A stretch of DNA of 64,000 nt, from assembly GCA_027924645.1 (NCBI GenBank), contig BSBN01001753.1:1178001-1242000 (forward strand), read 5' to 3'. The notes beneath the pieces were generated by a model. It had not been told where the DNA came from and made no database searches. It was given only the letters and a program-made list of their open reading frames with translations. Source of the DNA: Cunninghamia lanceolata (lineage: Eukaryota; Streptophyta; Pinopsida; Cupressales; Cupressaceae). Positions 50,433-60,083 of the stretch are shown here, piece by piece. The position numbers and the translations under genes were made by a program. Each line of letters opens with the position of its first letter. The first letter of the stretch is position 1.

Positions 50433-51120
50433 AACAACTGCAAATGACAAATGATATGCGGATCAATAGAGTATTTGACATTCAAATAGATCTTATGTAT
50501 AGTATTATTGCTTACACTCAGGAACAATACATTTATCATATTCAATGCGCGCTGGCAATGATACAGACATATATGTAGAAAGAGGAGCTTAAAAGCTTTT
50601 ACAATACTATAAACTTGTTTGCTTCAGATTTTTTGATTCACTCAGATCAGCTTAAAGCTGTAAAGTGAAGAGCATACTCTTCTTATCAAACTCCTAACAG
50701 ACTCGAGACTTAGACTCTTACTCTCTAAGACTTCACTCGCCTAGAATTTGTTGAGAAATGAAGGTGACCCTGTCACCTTTTATAGGAAGAGAGGATGGAT
50801 CTTTAACCTTATCTCTTGAATCCAATTTGAAATCTGTCCATAGAAAGTGGACACGTAACAACTCCTTTATCGAAGAGTTACCCATATGAAGATAAGCATC
50901 TTCTGGTGCGTCCCAATCACTCGTAAGCAGAGAAAGGAGGGGACAGACAAGATAATAAAAGAATCTACTTTTACAATGTCTTCTTTTTTATCATGAGAAG
51001 GTTAACTCGTGCTTACTGTAAGGCGCGTAGGCTTTCCCCTTTTATTGTGGAAGGGCCCACGTCTATCCTTTTCAATGAGATGATAGATGCTCTCAATAGA
51101 TGACAAGCCCATCTATTAGC
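50433..51120 (-). promoter_or_regulatory. Pararetrovirus intergenic promoter and leader
   Basis: A non-coding stretch after the last minus-strand ORF. It holds a TATA box, TATAAAAG on the minus strand (50777-50784), with the sequence CTTCCTATAAAAGG around it. About 120 bp upstream lies GGGACGCACC (50905-50914), like part of the as-1 activation element of the CaMV 35S promoter. The predicted transcript start is near 50750 and the leader runs leftward to the junction at 50432. The order ORF4, promoter, leader is what a linearised circular caulimovirid genome gives. Activity is unknown. Confidence 0.55.
50553..50566 (-). other. Degenerate tRNA-Met PBS candidate of the virus
   Basis: The minus strand reads CTGTATCATTGCCA, matching 10 of 14 positions of the TGGTATCAGAGCCA type primer site of plant pararetroviruses. 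It lies about 200 nt downstream of the predicted transcript start. Position supports it; the mismatches keep it tentative. Confidence 0.3.
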
Positions 51121-51909
51121 CTAGGAACCCGTACTGTGTTCAAAGGTATTGGAATCAACATAAGGATGGCTGCCAGGGTCAGTAGGATCAAAGTTAGATG
51201 TTCTGAGATTTCCTTCTTCATTATAGGTGGGAATTCTTGGATCATCAGTAGGATCATACTCACAATTTGCACAGGTCTGAGTAGAAGAATGTGGTATACA
51301 TCCTGTGTGTGCTTGATGTTCGGGTTCATTTTCTTTCCAAATGATACTCATGGTTTTCATCTTGTATGGACCATAAAACCCTTGGGAAATGCTTCATTGA
51401 TCCACTCTATCCATTCGGTAGGTCTTGGTATGAATCCAGATTGGCATTTTCTTAGAATGGAGGAACCTTAGTTTATTAGGAACATTCCAATGTTCAAAAA
51501 CTAAAGAAGATCCAGCAGGTCCATAGGCTTGACAAAGGTGCCTGCTGATTGGGTTTTCATCAGGGGAATTAAATGTGAGTTTAAAAGTACAACCCGTATA
51601 GGATGATGTCCCATTAAACTCCATGTTATCCACAGGCAGATAAGGTCCTTGAAACAAATCAGTGATTAAATTCTTTCTATGTTCCTCATTTAGCCATTGA
51701 TCCGGTCTTTCTACTAGTGGATTGAGAAAGGAGACAGGAAGAACAAAGTCTCCACACCAATTTTGGAGTATATGACCGACATCAGGATCAATGGTTTCTG
51801 CTTCAGCTGAGAACTGAAAGAATGTTGTGTTAGTCCATAATCCTACATATGTTAGCTGTTGTTTGGCTACTAACATTTTGAAACGATCATAGAGAAAATC
51901 ATTAGCCAT
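51121..51909 (-). pseudogene. Pararetrovirus ORF4, unknown, downstream of pol
   Basis: One frame of about 263 codons starts at the ATG at 51909 (MANDFLYDRFKML), with in-frame stops near 51394 and just after. It is open again at 51360-51121. It contains no motif I recognise; phrases include GHILQNWCGDFVLP and HTGCIPHSSTQTCANC. Its place after polymerase and before the promoter is where caulimoviruses encode the transactivator/inclusion-body protein, but other genera put different proteins there and no similarity was seen. Function unknown. Confidence 0.6.
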
Positions 51910-51993
51910 TTGAAAGTTATGAAGATTTCTTCTTTGGAATGGATTTGTACTCCATTCTCTGTAACTTTCTTCATACTAGTGATGCTCCCTTAT

Positions 51994-53970
51994 TCAGATT
52001 ATCTGAACAATACCAGACGGGTTTTGCTTTCCTTCAGAAAGAACAGGTTCTGAAGTGTGTCCTTCTCGAGACATTAAATCTGTAAAAATATTTTCAACTC
52101 CAGGAAGGTGAATGAAATCAAATTCATAAGTACTTAATAACTGTGCCCACCTAAGGAGTCTTCCTCTGACAACTTTATTTTTTGATTCTTTTCTGAAGAA
52201 TCCACGCAGATTTTACAGATCACTTTTCAAAAGAAATCGCTTGTCAGCAATAAACATCTGAAATGCTTGGAAAGTATTGACAATAACAAGGATTTCTTTA
52301 TGGGTACTGTGGTAGTCTATTTCACTATTCTTGAAACTACCAGAGATATACCTAACAATCTCACCTTTGTCTTTGGGGTTGTGAGATGTTGTTTTCTGTT
52401 CGCGGAGAACACCAGCCCATGCACCTTCACTAGCATCAGTTTCCACAATTTTGAAACCATTACCTGGCAATTTGAGAGGTGGAAGCTGAGAACATTTTTG
52501 TTTGATTCTTGAAATCAAACTATCATGCTTGGCCGTCCATGGTGGTGGCTTCTTTCCTAGAAGCTTATTGAGCTCAATTCTATCTTCAGCAAGCTTATAA
52601 TAAAATCCTGTAATATAATTTATAAGGCCTAAAAAGCATTGTAACTCTTTAACATTAGTAACAGCAAGATTGGAAATTTTGTTCAGGATGTGAGGTTGTG
52701 CTTCCATTCTCCCCCCCGGAAGAAGCTTGATGGCAACAAAAACAATATGATTTTGAGCAAAGAAAGACTTTGTGGGATTGACAGCAAGCCCATGATGTTG
52801 GCAAATAGAGAGGAATTGGCGGAGATGATTTAGGTGTTGAGGCATATCCTGGCTGAAGACAAGGATGTCATCAATATAGGGTTGGATAAACTTGGCATAA
52901 GGCCGGAATATAACATCCATTTTTTGCTGAAAAATGGAAGGCACAGTTTTAATACCGAATGGAAGGACTGTCCATTCATAGAGGCCTTGTGGAACTAAAA
53001 ATGTTCTTTTGTAAAAGTCAGCACTTTTGAGACCAATTTGCCAAAACCCTTTTGTTAGATCAAATTTAGAATAAACATGGCTACCTTGAATGGTTTGCCA
53101 AATATGATCTTTGCTGGGAAGAGGATGTCGATTATCCACTAAATAATCATTTAACGGCTTATAATTGACTACAAGCCATTTCTCAGGTAATTCCTTACCA
53201 TTCTCATCAACCTTTGGAACATACATTGCATGACATGAGAATGGTGACTCAGAAGTTTGGATTATGCCTAGCTTTTCTAGCTCTGCAACTTCTATTCTAC
53301 AAGTTAATGCTTCAGATGAACTCATTAAGAAATAATTAGCTTTAGCTTTTGGTACGAGTTCATTACCTTGAGGATCTCGTTTGAGAGGGAGATCACATGT
53401 CAGGTTCCTTTTCTGCTTCTTCAAGTCTTTTGTAAGCACTGTGGCAGCAAAGGCAGTTTTAATCTCTGTTAGAGATTCTTGACCTGCATCCATTTGTTTG
53501 GCTAACCAAACTGCATTAACTGGTTTCTTTTTCTGTTCCTTCTCTAGCTTGAATGTATAAGATAGATCTTGATAAAGTCATGGAAGCTGGTATCTGTTCT
53601 AAATTATAATAAAATTAGAATCAATAGTAAATGGTTCCCATTGTTGTATAGCTTTGCTTCCTATTACACCATCATAGCCATCTACCTCATATTGAACAAA
53701 TGTTAGAGTATCCATGAAACCATCAAATCCAATTTGAATAGGGGCTTCATAAATGGTTGTACTACTTTCCTTTTCAGAATTACCAAAGGTGATGCTTGTG
53801 GTTCCTTCAATCCAGGCATCTTTGGGAAATGCATTATATCTGGCAATATTGAGATCTGCACCAGTATCAATTAGAAATGCCAGAGGGTAAGCCATTATAC
53901 CTGGAAAATGAATTGTCAGGATCATGCCTGGACAAGCAATAGTCTTTATGGTGCATTTGTAGGCTTTCAT
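51994..53970 (-). pseudogene. Pararetrovirus polymerase: protease-RT-RNase H
   Basis: A single frame of about 658 codons from the ATG at 53970 to the TGA at 51994-51996, broken only by TAG at 53599-53601 and TAA at 52213-52215. The aspartic protease comes first, active site LIDTGAD at residues 34-40. RT follows, with palm residue in YSKFDLTKGFWQI, the LPFGIK...PSIFQ motif and catalytic YIDD (residues 206-209 counting from 53493). RNase H is after that, with ETDASEGAWAGVL (catalytic Asp) and THKE (catalytic Glu). Its C-terminal end lies beyond the 52213 stop. There is no integrase, as is normal for caulimovirids. The start lies three bases after the stop of the coat ORF. The two stops make it non-functional. 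Confidence 0.9.
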
Positions 53971-53973
53971 CTT

Positions 53974-56751
53974 TCAACTGCTAGAGCCTTCTTCAAAAGT
54001 TACTCTAGGTTCTTCTTGTTCTTCGACAGCTTGATGGATGAGAGGGCTATAGGGCTTTTCTTCACAATACAGTTATTCTTCTCTTATGGATCCTTCTAGA
54101 GGCAACTGTATAGGACCAGCTGAATTGAACTAGTTAACAAACTTATCAAGTTTAGGAGACTTTTCCATTTCTTCTGTGAGATAGAAATTCTCTTCATCAT
54201 CTATTTCTAAGATTTCTACCTGAGCTTGAGTAATAACCTTTTTAAGAAACGCTTTTCTGTTTCTTCTCCATATTCTTCAAGCCATGCTTCCTGGAGCAGG
54301 AGCTTCATTAATAGACCTTTGATCAGGTAGATTAGAAGGTCTTTGAATAGGTGAACCTGGAGGCCAAGGTTCCCTTCTTTATAATGGCTTATATCCATGC
54401 TATTCTGGAATCTCAATTTGGGATACAGATGAACCATACTGGAGAATAGGAGATCTCCTAACTAGAAGTTTAGGGGGCCTTGCTTCTTGTTGAAGCAAAA
54501 AATACTTTCTTGCCTTAAGTTGTTCCAACTTGTTGGTCAACTTCTTCCATGTTTCTTGACCCATGTCCGTGTCATGGAGTCAAGATTTAGTTTGGACAAT
54601 ATCTTCAATTACCTTGTCCAATTCTGTACGGGTGTCCCTTCGTAGCATTCTACAGAAGAAGGAGACTTCTGTATCTTCATCAGAAGATTGAGCTTCTTTG
54701 GTCATCAAATTGACCTGAGCTTGCTCTGTGGCTGATGCATATTCTTCAAACTCTGATTCTGATTCTGTCTCAGTACTGGATAGAATAATGTCATCTGAGT
54801 CTGATGGATAGTCGTTGATGAATTCAAATTCATCATCTTCTACACCTACTTCGCGAGCAGCACGAACTTTTCCTTTTCCCTTTTTCTTGTGTCTATTCGG
54901 GCACTTATTTGCAAAGTGTTCACCCTTGCAAATGTAGCAGGTAGGTTTCCATTTCTTGGAACCTTTTCTTTTCTTATCCCTTTTCCTAAAATATCCTTTC
55001 TTCTTGGGATACTTACTGAATTTCTTCTTTTTCTTCTTGTAGGATTTTTTTGGCTTATCACAATCATAACAAGAAGATTTTCCCTTTTCTGGGAACTAAT
55101 TTGAAGGCATTATCTGGTAGCATACAGAAGAGGATAGTAAGGGTTGTACCCTTTTTATCTCCTTCTTTGTTTTTCCTTCTTCACAGATTTCTACATTGAT
55201 CTGTGTAAGGAATTGAACCAACTGAGGAAGGGTTAGCTCTTTCATCTCTATATTTTCTGTTACCAGATTTTCTAGAACTTTCTTGTGATAGAATTCTCCT
55301 ATCACACTTCCAAGACTTTTAAGAAAAGTTGTGAACATAAAATCATGATTTTGTTCATGGCCTGACTGATAGAAGTTCTGATATTGAATCTCACAATATT
55401 TTTTGAAATATTTGAGATCTTTGCACTTACCTTTTATGAACTTGTTGTAGGCCAACTTTTCTCTGGTGTCTATTCTTCCTACGAATAGACGTGTTAACTA
55501 AGCATAGACTTGATCTGTACCTCTTCCTATTAGGCTATCTCTGAAAGTGTCATCTAATCTGTCCTAAATACTCCTTGCAACACCTGTCATAGCATTGAGA
55601 ACCTGCTTTATCACTTGGGATTCATCAACATTAGCATTAGTGGATAAATAATTAGTTATCCATGCTCTCATGGCATCTATTCCTCTTGTATTTTCTACAT
55701 CCTCAAAATTATCAAAATTTACAAGGGGAGGTGTATCTGCTTTCAGAGTTTGAATATTTTTAAATGGATCAATGGGGTTAGATCCATTGGGATTGGAACC
55801 ATTACCACGAGCCATTTGGAACTTTCCTTTTGCTCGTTCCTCTAGAGTGGTTTCTCTTAGATTCCCTGTGGAGGGATCATAAATCTTTTCAATTACAGGC
55901 TTCTTTACCTCAATGACCAACTTTGGTCCTTCATACTGAGCCTGCAAATATCCCTTTGCACTAGAAGGGAAATTCATTGTTTTCACAGTCTGTTGTTGCC
56001 TAACACTATGTACCACTGCCTGAATAGCTATGGATTCTTGATGTAATTCAGACTGGATATCAGCAGATTCTTGCTTTATAGAATCGCCTATCAATAGTTG
56101 TGACTGTGCAATTGAATGGACTTCCTGATATATTTCTTCTATTATTTGTCCATTATGCTTTGTATGAATATTTGTTGTATTCATTTGTGAAGAAAACACA
56201 TCACAATCTAATTTTACTTCACTTCTAACCTTTTGCAGAAGCTCTCTTTGTTGTTCTAAAGACCGTTGCTGAGCGACCCACCACGTTTCTACTTGACTTT
56301 TGAACTCATTATACTGGGCTTTGAGTTCTTGAAGGTCTTTGTTAACAAAGGCCATCCACTGATCAGTGAGATGCTTTTCCAAGCATTCAAGAGTGGAGAT
56401 AAGAGAATGAAAATTCTCTTGAGCATTGAGATGGGCTTTTTCAGCCTTGACTACTTCAATCTGTTGCCAGATCTTTTTGTCCTCAGCAAGGAGCATGGAT
56501 TTCCTAAGGCAAATATTAGTCCAGTAAAGCATTTTGCTTTGGCTGGAACCCTGAAGACTTTCAGCTATAGGAAAGATATGAAGAGGCCAGAAATCAGCTT
56601 TATAAGTACCAGTGGTGTCAAAGAGCATGAAATCTCTAAAAGGAGGAATAGCAACGGGTACTGGGCAAGGACTTGCAGGAGTATCTATGACTTTTTCATG
56701 GACTTCTTTGATATCCTATTCAGGTATTGTAACTTGCTTGGTTGAAGACAT
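53974..56751 (-). pseudogene. Pararetrovirus coat-protein ORF with zinc knuckle
   Basis: One frame from the ATG at 56749-56751 to the TGA at 53974-53976 (about 925 codons), with at least four in-frame stops (56716, 55564, 55498, 55096) and more in the tail. The N-terminal ~200 residues are coiled-coil-rich (Glu/Gln/Leu heptads around 56450-56200), like a virion-associated segment. A capsid core follows at 55455-55100 with KGKCKDLKYFKKYC. Then come a Lys-rich stretch and a knuckle, CYICKGEHFANKC (54901-54939), spaced C-x2-C-x3-H-x4-C, one residue short of the usual x4. An acidic Ser/Glu region and a proline-rich tail end it. The stop of ORF1 and this start are directly adjacent. Confidence 0.85.
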
Positions 56752-56982
56752 TCAGACATGGCCGGTTCTGGGAGGATTAAAAACAAAAGAGTAGTCTTCG
56801 CACTTGTCCATCCCATTGTCTAACTCAAAATATAGTTTATGGGAGCAAGAACTACTAGCGGCTGGAGTACAAAAAGAACTTTCATTATCAGCAAAGAAGT
56901 TTGTGAACTTAACTTCTGTGTTGCGATCTGCAGTCTGGTCGATGCCTTCCATACTTGATCTAGAAGTACTTGGTCTATCCAT
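56752..56982 (-). pseudogene. Pararetrovirus ORF1 C-terminal remnant
   Basis: A 76-codon tail beginning MDRPSTSRSSMEGIDQT and ending PRTGHV. Its stop codon (56752-56754) abuts the next start, giving TGAATG, the compact gene junction typical of caulimovirid polycistronic RNA. The 5' part is cut off by the head-to-head junction at about 56985. By position it could be the end of a movement protein, but no 30K-type motif is visible in this remnant. Confidence 0.55.
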
Positions 56983-56985
56983 TCC

Positions 56986-57727
56986 ATTTACTATTGATTC
57001 TAATTTTATTATAATTTAGAAAAGATACCAGCTTCCACGGCTTTATCAAGATCTAGCTTATACATCCAAGCTAGAGAAGGAACAGAAAAAGAAACCAGTT
57101 AATCCAGTTTGGTTATCCAAACAAATGGATGCAGGTCAAGAATCTCTAACAGAGATTAAAACTGCCTTTGCTGCCACAGTGCTTACAAAAGACTTGAAGA
57201 AGCAGAAAAGGAACCTGACATGTGATCTCCCTCTCAAACGAGATCCTCAAGGTAATGAACAAGTACCAAAAGCTAAAGCTAATTATTTCTTAATGAGTTC
57301 ATCTGAAGCATTAACTTGTAGAATAGAAGTTGCAGAGCTAGAAAAGCTAGGCATAATCCAAACTTCTGAGTCACCATTCTATGTCATGTAATGTATGTTC
57401 CAAAGGTTGATGAGAATGGTAAGGAATTACCTGAGAAACAGCTTGTAGTCAATTATAAGCCATTAAATGATTGTTTCGTGGATAATCGACATCCTCTTCC
57501 CAGCAAAGATCATATTTGGCAAACCATTCAAGGTAGCTATGTTTATTCCAAATTTGATCTAACAAAAGGGTTTTGGCAAATTGGTCTCAAAAGTGCTGAC
57601 TTTTACAAAATAGCATTTTTAGTTCCACAAGGCCTCTATGAATGGACAGTCCTTCCATTCGGTATTAAAACTGCACCTTCCATTTTTCAGCAAAAAATGG
57701 ATGTTATATTCCAGCCTTATGCCAAGT
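56986..57727 (+). pseudogene. Pararetrovirus protease end and RT without active site, derivative 1
   Basis: Begins inside the last codons of protease (FTIDSNFIII), shows the same TAG at the protease-RT border as the long minus copy, and then RT. A one-base loss and a TAA near 57387 shift the frame; RT continues at 57391. It ends after FQQKMDVIFQPYAKF, just before the YIDD would come, where it joins the coat-ORF tail. No RNase H. Confidence 0.85.
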
Positions 57728-58260
57728 TTTATTTTCTGCTTCAACAAGAAGCAAGGCCCCCTCAACTTCCAGTTAGGAGATCTATTCTCCAGTATGGTTT
57801 ATCTGTATCCCAAACTGAGATTCCAGAACAGCATGGATATAAGCCATTACAAAGAAGGGAACCTTGGCCTCCAGGTTCACCTATTCAAAGACCTTCTAAT
57901 CTACCTGATCAAAGGACTATTAATGAAGCTCTTGCTCCAGGAAGCATGGCTTGAAGAATATGGAGAAGAAACAGAAAAGCCTTTCTTGAAATTGTTATAA
58001 CTCAAGCTCAGGTAGAAATCTCAGAAATAGATGATGAAGAGAATTTCTATCTCACAGAAGAAATGGAAAAGTCTCCTGAACTTGATAAGTTTGTTAACCA
58101 GTTCAATTCAGCTAGTCCTATACAGTTGCCTCTAGAAGGATCCATAAGAGAAGAATAACTGTATTGTGAAGAAAAGCCCTACAACCCTCTCATCCATCAA
58201 GCTGTCAAAGAACAAGAAGAACCTAGAGTAACTTTTGAAGAAGGCTCTAGCAGTCGATAG
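57728..58260 (+). pseudogene. Pararetrovirus coat-ORF tail, derivative 1
   Basis: Equivalent of about 54510-53974 of the long copy: LLQQEARPPQLPVRRSILQY, then an acidic stretch, ending at TAG 58258-58260. Joined directly to RT on its left and continuing naturally into protease on its right. Broken by TGA near 57954 and TAA near 58156. Confidence 0.8.
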
Positions 58261-59262
58261 ATGAAAGCCTACAAACGCACCATAAAGACTACTACTTGTC
58301 TAGGCATGATCCTGACAATTCATTTTCCAGGTATAATGGCTTACCCTCTGGCATTTCTAATTGATACTGGTGTAGATCTCAATATTGCCAGATATAATGC
58401 ATTTCACAGAGATGCCTGGATTGAAGGAACCACAAGCATCACCTTTGGTAATTCTAAAAAGGAAAGTAGTACAACCATTTGTGAAGCCCCTATTCAAATT
58501 GGATTTGATGGTTTCATGGATACTCTAACATTTGTTCAATATGAGGTAGATGGCTATGATGGTGTAATAGGAAGCAAAGCTATACAACAATGGGAACCAT
58601 TTACTATTGATTTTGATTTTATTATAATTCAGAACAGATACCAGCTTCCACGACTTTATCAAGATCTAGCTTATACATCCAAGCTAGAGAAGGAACAGAA
58701 AAAGAAACCAGTTAATGCAGTTTGGTTAGCCAAACAAATGGATGCAGGTCAAGAATCTCTAACAAAGATTAAAACCACCTTTGCTGCCACAGTGCTTACA
58801 AAAGACTTGAAGAAGCAAAAAAGGAACCTGACATGTGATCTCCCTCTCAAACGAGATCCTCAAGGTAATGAGCTCGTACCAAAAGCTAAAGCTAATTATT
58901 TCTTAATGAGTTCATCTGAAGCATTAACTTGTAGAACAGAAGTTGTAAAGCTAGAAAAGCTAGGCATAATCCAAACTTTTGAGTCACCATTCTCATGTCA
59001 TGCAATGTATGTTCCAAAGGTTGATGAGAATGGTAAGGAATTACCTGAGAAACGGCTTGTAGTCAATTATAAGCTGTTAAATGATTGTTTAGTGGATAAT
59101 CGACATCCTCTTCCCAGCAAAGATCATATTTGGAAAACCATTCCAGGTAGCCATGTTTATTCCAAATTTGATCTAACAAAAGGGTTTTGGCAAATTGGTC
59201 TCAAAAGTGCTGACTTTTACAAAACAACATTTTCAGTTCCACAAGGCCTCTATGAATGGATA
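58261..59262 (+). pseudogene. Pararetrovirus protease-RT fusion lacking active site, derivative 2
   Basis: The longest open frame in the insertion: it stays open through protease and RT and on into coat-ORF tail, ending at TAG 59464-59466 (401 codons). It starts at an ATG directly after the upstream stop (TAGATG). Protease reads LIDTGVDLN, with Val in place of the Ala of DTGA. RT runs to VPQGLYEWI at 59262 and then switches to coat-ORF tail. The YIDD motif and RNase H are missing, so it cannot be a polymerase despite being open. Confidence 0.85.
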
Positions 59263-59466
59263 GAAGAAATGGAAAAGTCTCCTGAACTTGATAAGTTTGT
59301 TAACCAGTTCAATTCAGTTGGTCCTATACAGTTGACTCTACAAGGATCCATAAGAGAAGAACAACTGTATTGTGAAGAAAAGCCCTACAGCCCTCTCATC
59401 CATCAAGCTGTCGAAGAACAAGAAGAACCTAGAGTAACTTTTGAAGAAGGCTCTAGCAGTCGATAG
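59263..59466 (+). pseudogene. Pararetrovirus coat-ORF tail, derivative 2
   Basis: Shorter tail piece beginning EEMEKSPELDKFVNQFNS, in frame with the RT before it, and ending at TAG 59464-59466. Equivalent to the last ~200 bp of the coat ORF. Confidence 0.8.
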
Positions 59467-59936
59467 ATGAAAGCCTACAAATGCACCATAAAGACTACTG
59501 CTTGTCCAGGCATGATCCTGACAATTCATTTTCTAGGTATAATGGCTTACCCTCTGGCATTTCTAATTGATACTGGTGCAGATCTCAATATTGCCAGATA
59601 TAATGCATTTTCCCAGAGATGCCTGGATTGAAGGAACCACAAGCATCACCTTTGGTAATTCTGAAAAGGAAAGTAGTACAGCCATTTGTGAAGACCCTAT
59701 TCAAATTGGATTTGGTGGTTTCATGGATACTCTAACATTTGTTCAATATGAGGTAGATGGCTATGATGGTGTAATAGGAAGCAAAGCTATACAGCAATGG
59801 GAACCATTTACTATTGATTCTGATTTTATTATAATTCAGAACAGATACCAGCTTCCAAGGCTTTATCAAGATCTAGCTTATACATCCAAGCTACAGAAGG
59901 AATAGAAAAAGAAACCAGTTAATGCAGTTTGGTTAG
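59467..59936 (+). pseudogene. Pararetrovirus protease, derivative 3, truncated
   Basis: Starts at an ATG directly after the previous stop. Protease has the normal LIDTGAD site, but an extra base near 59610 (TTTTCCCAGAG where derivative 2 has TTTCACAGAG) shifts the frame. The sequence continues past the protease end to a TAG near 59905 and stops at TTTGGTTAGCCA, where the LTR resumes. Confidence 0.8.
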
Positions 59937-60078
59937 CCATGACAACTGATCTTTATCTCTTCTTTGTCAAGACATCAAACATTCACTGAATGCAATAACT
60001 TTAAATTTTTACTTTATTCCTTTTGAAACAACTACAATTAAGTCAAACTAAATTTAGTGCGAACAAAATTTAGTAACA

Positions 60079-60083
60079 AAACC
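60079..60083. repeat. Target-site duplication, right (AAACC)
   Basis: AAACC directly after the LTR end, one base different from GAACC on the left. A 5-bp duplication is normal for LTR elements; the mismatch fits an old insertion. Confidence 0.7.

Larger units (their letters stand above)
50004..59936. other. Endogenous caulimovirid (pararetrovirus), rearranged and broken
   Basis: A 9.9-kb block of Caulimoviridae-type genes: a coat-protein ORF with zinc knuckle, aspartic protease, and RT with RNase H. No integrase, no LTRs, and compact stop-to-start gene junctions. It consists of a short plus-strand coat-ORF piece (50004-50432), a long minus-strand copy (50433-56985), and a plus-strand chain of deletion derivatives (56986-59936). 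All coding regions carry stops, frameshifts or truncations, so none can make a full virus. The movement-protein gene is not recognised; it would fall where the two head junctions cut. It is probably an ancient gymnosperm lineage; genus not assigned. Confidence 0.85.
37108..60078 (-). mobile_element. Large non-autonomous LTR element (LARD-like), host of a nested virus
   Basis: Two direct repeats with TGTTGTCG...AGTAACA ends (37108-42350, and 44949-60078 with an insertion) flank a 2598-bp interior. A 5-bp target duplication lies outside. The PBS is next to the right-hand LTR and reads on the minus strand, so the element is in minus orientation. The interior encodes no protease, RT, RNase H or integrase, only broken Gln/Glu-rich frames. 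Very long LTRs around a small non-pol interior match the LARD class (large retrotransposon derivatives), which depend on another element's enzymes. The LTRs differ at roughly 5% over the first 165 bp by eye, so the insertion is old. Confidence 0.8.
44949..60078 (-). repeat. 5' LTR of the LARD-like element, split by a virus insertion
   Basis: The copy of 37108-42350 adjacent to the PBS. It runs 44949 to about 50001, is interrupted by the pararetrovirus (about 50004-59936), and resumes to 60078. Compared with the intact LTR, about 45 bp (matching 42159-42203) are missing at the insertion point. Confidence 0.85.

Noticed and set aside
50261..50578. Plus-strand 105-codon gene
   Set aside because: Its first half is coat-ORF sequence and its second half is the virus leader read backwards across a rearrangement junction at about 50432.
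58261..59466. Intact viral polymerase (401 open codons)
   Set aside because: It lacks the YIDD active site and RNase H and switches to coat-ORF tail at 59262.
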